From: Alphaproteobacteria bacterium
GTDB taxonomy: Bacteria > Pseudomonadota > Alphaproteobacteria > Rickettsiales > SXRF01
Direction of reading: 5' to 3'
Assembly: GCA_019243895.1 (NCBI GenBank)
Contig: JAFATP010000101.1
Span: 1 to 11,435, forward strand
Length of the DNA: 11,435 nt
In this document: one piece after another, positions 6,753 through 11,435 of the stretch
Layout of the letters: each line of letters opens with the position of its first letter
How positions within the stretch are numbered: the stretch's first letter is position 1
The notes under the pieces: generated by a model
Seen by the model: only the letters and a program-made list of their open reading frames with translations
What the model was told of the DNA's origin: nothing
Databases searched by the model: none
Position numbers and translations under genes: made by a program

Positions 6753-7467
6753 GGCCATCATTCTGGCAGCGGGCCTGGGCCTGCGCATGCGGCCGCTGAC
6801 GGAAGCGCTGCCAAAGCCGCTTATCCGCGTGGCGGGAAAGTGCCTGATCGATTACGCCCTTGATTTCACGGCTGCCGGCGGCGTGGGGGAAGCGGTGGTG
6901 AATATCAGCTATAAGGCGGAAATGATGGAAGCGCATCTCCATGGGCGCACACACCCCCGCGTGTTGCTTTCCCGGGAGGGCCAGCCCCTGGAAACCGGCG
7001 GCGGCATTGCCCAGGCGCTGCCGCTGCTGCAAGCTGTGCCCTTTTTTTCGCTCAACAGCGATGTCATCGTAATGAGCGGTGCGCAGCATCCGTTCCGGCG
7101 GCTTCGCGCCGCGTGGGACGACGCTCGCATGGACGCGCTGCTGCTGCTGCACCCGGTGGCGCAGGCGATAGGGTATGGGGCGCCGGGAGATTTCTTTCTG
7201 AATGCGGACGGCAGCGTTAAGCGCAGGCGCGCAGGGAAGGAAGCACCTTATGTATTCTGCGGCGTGCAACTGCTGCACCCGCGGCTGTTTAAACACCGGC
7301 CTGCCCTATCGGCGTTTTCATTGAACACGCTCTATAACGGCGGTGCCGGCGATGACGGCACTTTGCCGCGCGTCCACGCCCTGGTGCATGACGGCGCCTG
7401 GCTGCATGTGGGCGATGCGGAAGGCATCGCCCAGGCGGAAAGAGCGCTGGCGTCGATGCATGATTAG
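6745..7467 (+). CDS. murU: MurNAc-1-phosphate uridylyltransferase MurU
   Basis: A 240-aa nucleotidyltransferase of the sugar-phosphate NTP transferase family. It joins MurNAc alpha-1-phosphate made by AmgK with UTP to give UDP-MurNAc, which re-enters peptidoglycan synthesis. The signature LAAGLGLRMRPLT is at 7-19 and the conserved Lys-containing PKPL at 23-26. ETGGGI at 83-88 is the uridine/sugar-binding turn, LNSDV at 103-107 holds the metal-binding Asp106, and WLHVGD at 219-224 lies near the C terminus. No extra C-terminal acyltransferase domain is present, which separates it from GlmU. It starts inside amgK, so the two are translationally coupled. The TAG stop is only three bases from the stop of the convergent gene. 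In related genomes addB and addA often follow; here they do not. Confidence 0.92.
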   Translation: MAEAIILAAGLGLRMRPLTEALPKPLIRVAGKCLIDYALDFTAAGGVGEAVVNISYKAEMMEAHLHGRTHPRVLLSREGQPLETGGGIAQALPLLQAVPFFSLNSDVIVMSGAQHPFRRLRAAWDDARMDALLLLHPVAQAIGYGAPGDFFLNADGSVKRRRAGKEAPYVFCGVQLLHPRLFKHRPALSAFSLNTLYNGGAGDDGTLPRVHALVHDGAWLHVGDAEGIAQAERALASMHD

Positions 7468-7470
7468 ACG

Positions 7471-10400
7471 TTATTGCGGTGCGGGAAACACCGGATCTCC
7501 ATTCTGCCATTGGGGATTCCCGCTGGGACAGGTGCCCCAGAAATAAGCTCCGCACGGCGCGCCATTCGTGATTGCACCGGCGCTCTGATTGATGCCGTAA
7601 CCTCCGAATTGACGCCAGAGCAATGGCGGATCGGCGGGAGGAGAATTATTATTGATGCAATAAGATTCGAGGCTGGCCGGATAAGATCCGGTATCATTCG
7701 GCTGCATCGCGCATTTATCCGGATTCGAAGCGTAAGCGGAGAAAAGTTTCAGTCCGCCCCTCGTAGCCCATGCCTGGGTTGAGGTATCGTCAGGCGGCGT
7801 GCAATTCCGGCTCCCTTCCAGCGTGAGAGCTGTCACCTGCCTTTGATCCCCGGCTTCCGGCACATCGTCGTAGAGGCTGTAATCCTCGCACGGTGCAGTG
7901 CCACCGCATAAACCGTAACATACGCGCACATCCTGATAAGGCTGATAGACCAGCGCCTGATCCCACGCGGCTTGGCCAAGGGTGCATTTCATAAGGTAAG
8001 GGTCGGTGCATAGCGGTTCGTCGTTCAGCATCGGCTTGGGAAACGTGGAGTTCAGCTTGTCGTGAAAATATTGATCATTGATCGTGGTACGGAAAATCGT
8101 TTGGTTTATAGGCACGCCTATATTATCCATGGACAATCCCACCGAGGAAAGATTCTTTCCGGACATGGACGATACCTTAATATAATCCCGCGAGGTACCG
8201 GAGCCGCGGTCGCTGCACCGCACATTCGGCACCAGATCGTTGCCGATGTGGCAGCCGACCTCATAGACATAGTAAAGCTGAGGCAGGTTGCTGACGGTAA
8301 GGAGGATGATCGAACCCGGTGTCGCATTATCCAGTCCCGTGGCGATAGCCGAAGGAAGATTCATTAAGTTAGGATTGTTTAAGTAAGGGAACCCGGTGGT
8401 AATTGATTCATCCGTACCATAGCCTCTCCACGCCAGCGGCCATTGCTGCGGTACCTGCTTTTCCGCTTCATCCAAGGCGTTATATGGCGCTCCGCCAGCG
8501 TTCAACATATACTCGTCATTATCCATGCCCTTCAGTGTTTTCTCATAGCGCGGCAGGCAATACAGACCGGTATGGCGGAAAGTCAGGGCTTGCGTTTCTT
8601 TCAGGCTGTCGAATCCGCCCAGCTTTCTGGCCTGGCTGGGGCGGGCATCGGCTTTATAGCGGGTGGACCCGCCGGACAGATACTTCGCCGCGTCCGACGC
8701 TTCCGCGGTGGTTATTCCTTCCCTTCCCACGCCCACCACGTAATCGAAGCTGCCCAGCGTGTTGAGGAAGCTTGCCCCCTGATGCCGCATGCCCGCCGCG
8801 GCGCCGGTATCCCACCAGCGTATATACGGCATGTTGTAGCCCACGAAGAGACCTTCCTTGGTATAGAAGGATTGCGCCCAGGACTGATTTCTGAAGGCCG
8901 CTTCCGCGGGATAATCATTTTTCACCGCGTTCATTGCCGCATCCGCGCGCGGCGCCACTGCTGCAACATCCCCCTCAAGGCCCCCGCCGAGACCAGGGGC
9001 GAGGAAAGGTTCGACGATCGGCCCCGGATTCGGATCCTCGAACTTTTCCCGGGCGCCTTGATCGGTGCGGATTTTAAGCTGATTGATCATGACCACGGGC
9101 TTGGCGGCATAGGCGCAAAGCTCCTGGATGCTCATGGTGGGGGCCGGGGGGTTCGGGATTGACACGGCAGGAGAAGGTCCGGGCGAGGGATTCACGCCTG
9201 CGGGGGAGAGTAAAGGCCCCAGACACAGCGCGCCGTTATCGGCCTCTTGCACGTCATACTTGGTGGAACACGGCGGCTTGAAGCCGTCGACATACAGGGA
9301 ATCATCTCCTCCGCTATAACCCGCTTTGGCGTCGCTGCCCGGAGCGCCTATTTCATACAGGATAAAAGCATCCAGGTTTTTGTCGATGCGTGCCATGATC
9401 TCCCGGTTCCACAAGGGGTAGCGGAACGTCATGATGTCTACCGGCACCACGGCGCAGCGCACTTCCGGCTTATATTTCCGGTCATCGTCCGTGAAGGCGG
9501 ACGGGTCAGCGAATTTGGAATAGGCATAATCAAGCGACACGCATTGGTTTGTTTGCGGGTTTTGGTATTTGACCGGAACGGAGGTGAGGGGCGAATAATC
9601 CCGGTCGGTCTGATGGAAATCCTGCCGCGGGCCGTATAAATCCGCCGCGTCTACGATGCGCTCCACGTTGGGGCAGTAATATTTCTTCGGCGGCGGCGGA
9701 TTATAAGAAATCGCCGGCGCGGCGCCGAAGAAGGTGGTGCAATCTCCCGGAGAGGGCGAAGGCATGGCGACCGGCGGTGGCGGCGCAATGCTCTGGGTAG
9801 AGGATATCGCCGCCGGACTGGGTGTTGAAGAAGGCGGGGGCGAACAGAAGCCGGAGCTGCCGAAATTGAGAGCCGAGCCGGTGGAGCAGGTGGTGGTGCC
9901 GGGCGGCGGGGGCGAGGGAGCGGAAAAATACCCGGGCGGCACGCAAGGCTGTGGAGGCGGATAAGGCGCCGCGTTCGGCACCGGTTCCGGAGACAGGTAA
10001 GGGCTCGGGCTGGGGAATACATAAGGATAGGGACTCGGCGGCGGCGGGGGTGGATTGGGGCTTGGAACCGGATTGGGCGCGGGCTGCGGCGAAGGAGGCG
10101 AATCCGCATTGACCACGCAAGGCAAGTCGGCGTCCTGCATTAGAACGGCCATTTGCTGTATCTGCGCGGGTGTCGGCTGATTTGCCGGCGGGATGTAGAA
10201 ATATTGCAGGAAAGGAGAGGCATTGCCTGTAATCAGCGTATCGCTGAAGGCGCCGCTTACTCCCGGATCGGGATTGGACGGGTCGGAACTGGCCGGCCGG
10301 CCAATTAAATAGCCGGCGATATCGTATTCGTGCTGATTCAGCAGATAATCGTGCGTGTACGCCACGGTCACCATAGAGGTGTCGCGCGGCTTGAGATTGG

Positions 10401-11435
10401 CTCCCCGCTCTAAGTCCAGGGCCAGATCGCCGCGAATCAGGGGCTGGCAATAGGCGGGGATGAGATCCAGCGGATTGCCCCCATTGGTGACGAATTCGGC
10501 CAGTGTGCTGCCACCCGGTTCGAAAATATACCATGGTGGCGCGCTGCGCAGCGCAATGTATTGATTGGCGCAATTTTCCGCCACCGCCCGGCGGTAGGTG
10601 GTGATGCGAATGGGATCCAGCGGTGGAGCGAGTGTATATTGCGAAGGATTCAGCATGGCGGAGCAATAGGATGAGCCGCCGGCGATTTGCTGGCCGATCC
10701 GCGTGCGGTCGGTGGCGTTGTCATAAAGAGCGGCGAGCTGCTGCTGGAATTCATCCGCAGTCTGGGCATCATTCACGTTCAGATACCGGGCGAAGGCAAG
10801 GGTGGGATCGCTTTGATAATCCGTCAAATCGTTCACCGGCGTGTCCTTCATCGGCATGCACGCGGCAGCCTTGGCTCCCGCAATGTCGCCCTGATTGAAG
10901 AATTTGGCATTCGGATCCGGGTCGGTGAGTTCGCCGGTCGCTACATTAAAATCGCCGAGCGCGTGCGGAGTGGCCGCGACGCATAAATCGCGATAGGTGT
11001 TGTCTTGGGGATAGGCTTCGTAAGGCGGTTTTGCGGGAGGATAATGGGGCGGTGGCGCTCCCGGGGAAGGATAGGGCGCAATGGAAGGTGAGGGGTAAGG
11101 GCCGGGCGGCGGCGGTGGCGGCGCCGGATAGGGAGTATAAGTGATATACGGCCCTGGTGATGGATAAGCTGAGGTTGGAGAGGGGTAGGGGCATACATTG
11201 ATGTAAGGAGAAGGGTATGGAGAGTAATAGGGGGAAGGATACGGAGAATAGTATGGACTCGGATAATAATAGGGCCCAGGGCTCGGATAATAGTAGGGGC
11301 TCGGATAGTAGTATGGACTCGGATAATAATAGGGACCCGGGCTCGGATAGTAGTATGGACTGGGATAATAATAGGGCCCCGGGCTCGGATAATAGTAGGG
11401 CCCCGGGCTCGGATAATAGTAGGGCCCCGGGCTCG
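7471..11435 (-). CDS. giant Pro/Tyr-rich, Cys-containing protein, 5' end beyond the window
   Basis: Partial gene: at least 1320 codons, frame still open at the edge. I do not recognise the family. From the N-terminal side: (1) SPGPYYYP/SPYYYP units at 11212-11435, decaying into looser PYPSP-type sequence to about 11020; (2) a globular segment from YRDLC (about 11000) to LPCVV (about 10110); (3) a Pro/Ser linker at about 9687-10100; (4) a large C-terminal part to 7474, with a short Pro/Ser stretch near 9130-9215. About 30 Cys are spread through it, no obvious membrane helix is visible, and Tyr, Asn and Gly are frequent. Together these suggest an exported, disulfide-bonded surface or matrix protein; the signal peptide would lie outside. 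The ATG at 10857 (MPMKDTP) is not a credible start: the same frame continues upstream for 192 codons with no stop. Nothing indicates a catalytic role. Confidence 0.85.
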   Translation of the reverse strand, partial: SPGPYYYPSPGPYYYPSPGPYYYPSPYYYPSPGPYYYPSPYYYPSPYYYPSPGPYYYPSPYYSPYPSPYYSPYPSPYINVCPYPSPTSAYPSPGPYITYTPYPAPPPPPPGPYPSPSIAPYPSPGAPPPHYPPAKPPYEAYPQDNTYRDLCVAATPHALGDFNVATGELTDPDPNAKFFNQGDIAGAKAAACMPMKDTPVNDLTDYQSDPTLAFARYLNVNDAQTADEFQQQLAALYDNATDRTRIGQQIAGGSSYCSAMLNPSQYTLAPPLDPIRITTYRRAVAENCANQYIALRSAPPWYIFEPGGSTLAEFVTNGGNPLDLIPAYCQPLIRGDLALDLERGANLKPRDTSMVTVAYTHDYLLNQHEYDIAGYLIGRPASSDPSNPDPGVSGAFSDTLITGNASPFLQYFYIPPANQPTPAQIQQMAVLMQDADLPCVVNADSPPSPQPAPNPVPSPNPPPPPPSPYPYVFPSPSPYLSPEPVPNAAPYPPPQPCVPPGYFSAPSPPPPGTTTCSTGSALNFGSSGFCSPPPSSTPSPAAISSTQSIAPPPPVAMPSPSPGDCTTFFGAAPAISYNPPPPKKYYCPNVERIVDAADLYGPRQDFHQTDRDYSPLTSVPVKYQNPQTNQCVSLDYAYSKFADPSAFTDDDRKYKPEVRCAVVPVDIMTFRYPLWNREIMARIDKNLDAFILYEIGAPGSDAKAGYSGGDDSLYVDGFKPPCSTKYDVQEADNGALCLGPLLSPAGVNPSPGPSPAVSIPNPPAPTMSIQELCAYAAKPVVMINQLKIRTDQGAREKFEDPNPGPIVEPFLAPGLGGGLEGDVAAVAPRADAAMNAVKNDYPAEAAFRNQSWAQSFYTKEGLFVGYNMPYIRWWDTGAAAGMRHQGASFLNTLGSFDYVVGVGREGITTAEASDAAKYLSGGSTRYKADARPSQARKLGGFDSLKETQALTFRHTGLYCLPRYEKTLKGMDNDEYMLNAGGAPYNALDEAEKQVPQQWPLAWRGYGTDESITTGFPYLNNPNLMNLPSAIATGLDNATPGSIILLTVSNLPQLYYVYEVGCHIGNDLVPNVRCSDRGSGTSRDYIKVSSMSGKNLSSVGLSMDNIGVPINQTIFRTTINDQYFHDKLNSTFPKPMLNDEPLCTDPYLMKCTLGQAAWDQALVYQPYQDVRVCYGLCGGTAPCEDYSLYDDVPEAGDQRQVTALTLEGSRNCTPPDDTSTQAWATRGGLKLFSAYASNPDKCAMQPNDTGSYPASLESYCINNNSPPADPPLLWRQFGGYGINQSAGAITNGAPCGAYFWGTCPSGNPQWQNGDPVFPAPQ
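11212..11435 (-). repeat. in-frame tandem array encoding SPGPYYYP / SPYYYP
   Basis: Reading from the window edge, the units are 8,8,8,6,8,6,6,8,8,8 residues long (24 or 18 nt). SPGPYYYP is the full form, SPYYYP lacks Gly-Pro, and the last two are SPYYSPYP. The first two units (11386-11433) are identical over 24 nt. Blocks 11344-11385 and 11302-11343 are a 42-bp higher-order repeat with two mismatches. Codons differ by class: most short units use AGT CCA TAC TAC, long ones AGC CCG GGG CCC. The array continues past the edge. All length changes are multiples of three, so it stays in frame. Confidence 0.9.

Noticed and set aside
6349..7296. A 315-aa minus-strand frame opposite amgK and murU
   Set aside because: The plus strand carries the complete motifs of AmgK and MurU; the opposite frame has none.
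8443..9162. A 239-aa plus-strand frame within the giant gene
   Set aside because: The minus-strand frame is uninterrupted over nearly 4 kb with plausible protein composition. This frame has no ribosome-binding site or recognised domain.
11212..11435. Repeats that at first look like a CRISPR or iteron array
   Set aside because: There are no unique spacers; units abut directly, vary by 6 bp and stay in the coding frame throughout, so this is a protein-repeat array.
7471..11435. True homology of the giant protein to plant extensins
   Set aside because: Only the Ser/Pro/Tyr composition is alike. The SPPPP-YYY order is not reproduced, and the Cys-containing domains have no extensin counterpart, so convergence on a similar composition is the safer reading.

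Overview
The window looks like chromosomal DNA of a GC-rich alphaproteobacterium. This is an inference from gene content: a tsaE-amgK-murU cluster as in alphaproteobacterial cell-wall recycling loci, a YdcH/DUF465 small protein, an IscX homologue, and a pair of GANTC (CcrM-type) sites at a strong promoter. No rRNA, tRNA, CRISPR array, insertion sequence or integrase was seen.

Layout. Positions 70-675 (-) encode a stand-alone APS kinase (cysC). It is divergent from a beta-class-like glutathione S-transferase at 781-1413 (+), which has its own sigma70-type promoter. A GC-rich palindrome separates the GST from a convergent 64-aa YdcH-like protein (1488-1682, -), whose promoter (TTGTCA-17-TATAAT) lies in an AT-rich intergenic island. 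Next on the minus strand is a very large exported TPR protein (1854-5000) with tandem beta-type domains and an Ala/Pro linker. I cannot assign it a function. Divergent from it runs a tight operon, iscX-tsaE-amgK-murU (5084-7467, +), with gaps or overlaps of 2, -4 and -8 bp. It joins an Fe-S assembly accessory protein, the tRNA t6A ATPase and the two enzymes that turn recycled amino sugar into UDP-MurNAc.

From 7471 to the right edge the minus strand is one uninterrupted reading frame of at least 1320 codons, still open at the edge. An apparent ATG at 10857 is internal. The 192 codons upstream have no stop and no ATG, GTG or TTG. They are largely a Pro/Tyr/Ser array of SPGPYYYP and SPYYYP units, reminiscent in composition of plant extensins. 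After the array come Cys-containing domains separated by further Pro/Ser-rich linkers, with about 30 Cys in the visible part. This looks like a secreted or surface structural protein of unrecognised family and is the most unusual item here. The repeats nearest the edge are almost identical at DNA level and include a 42-bp higher-order duplication, so the array has probably expanded recently.

The protein ends 3 bp from the convergent murU stop, leaving no room for an intergenic terminator.
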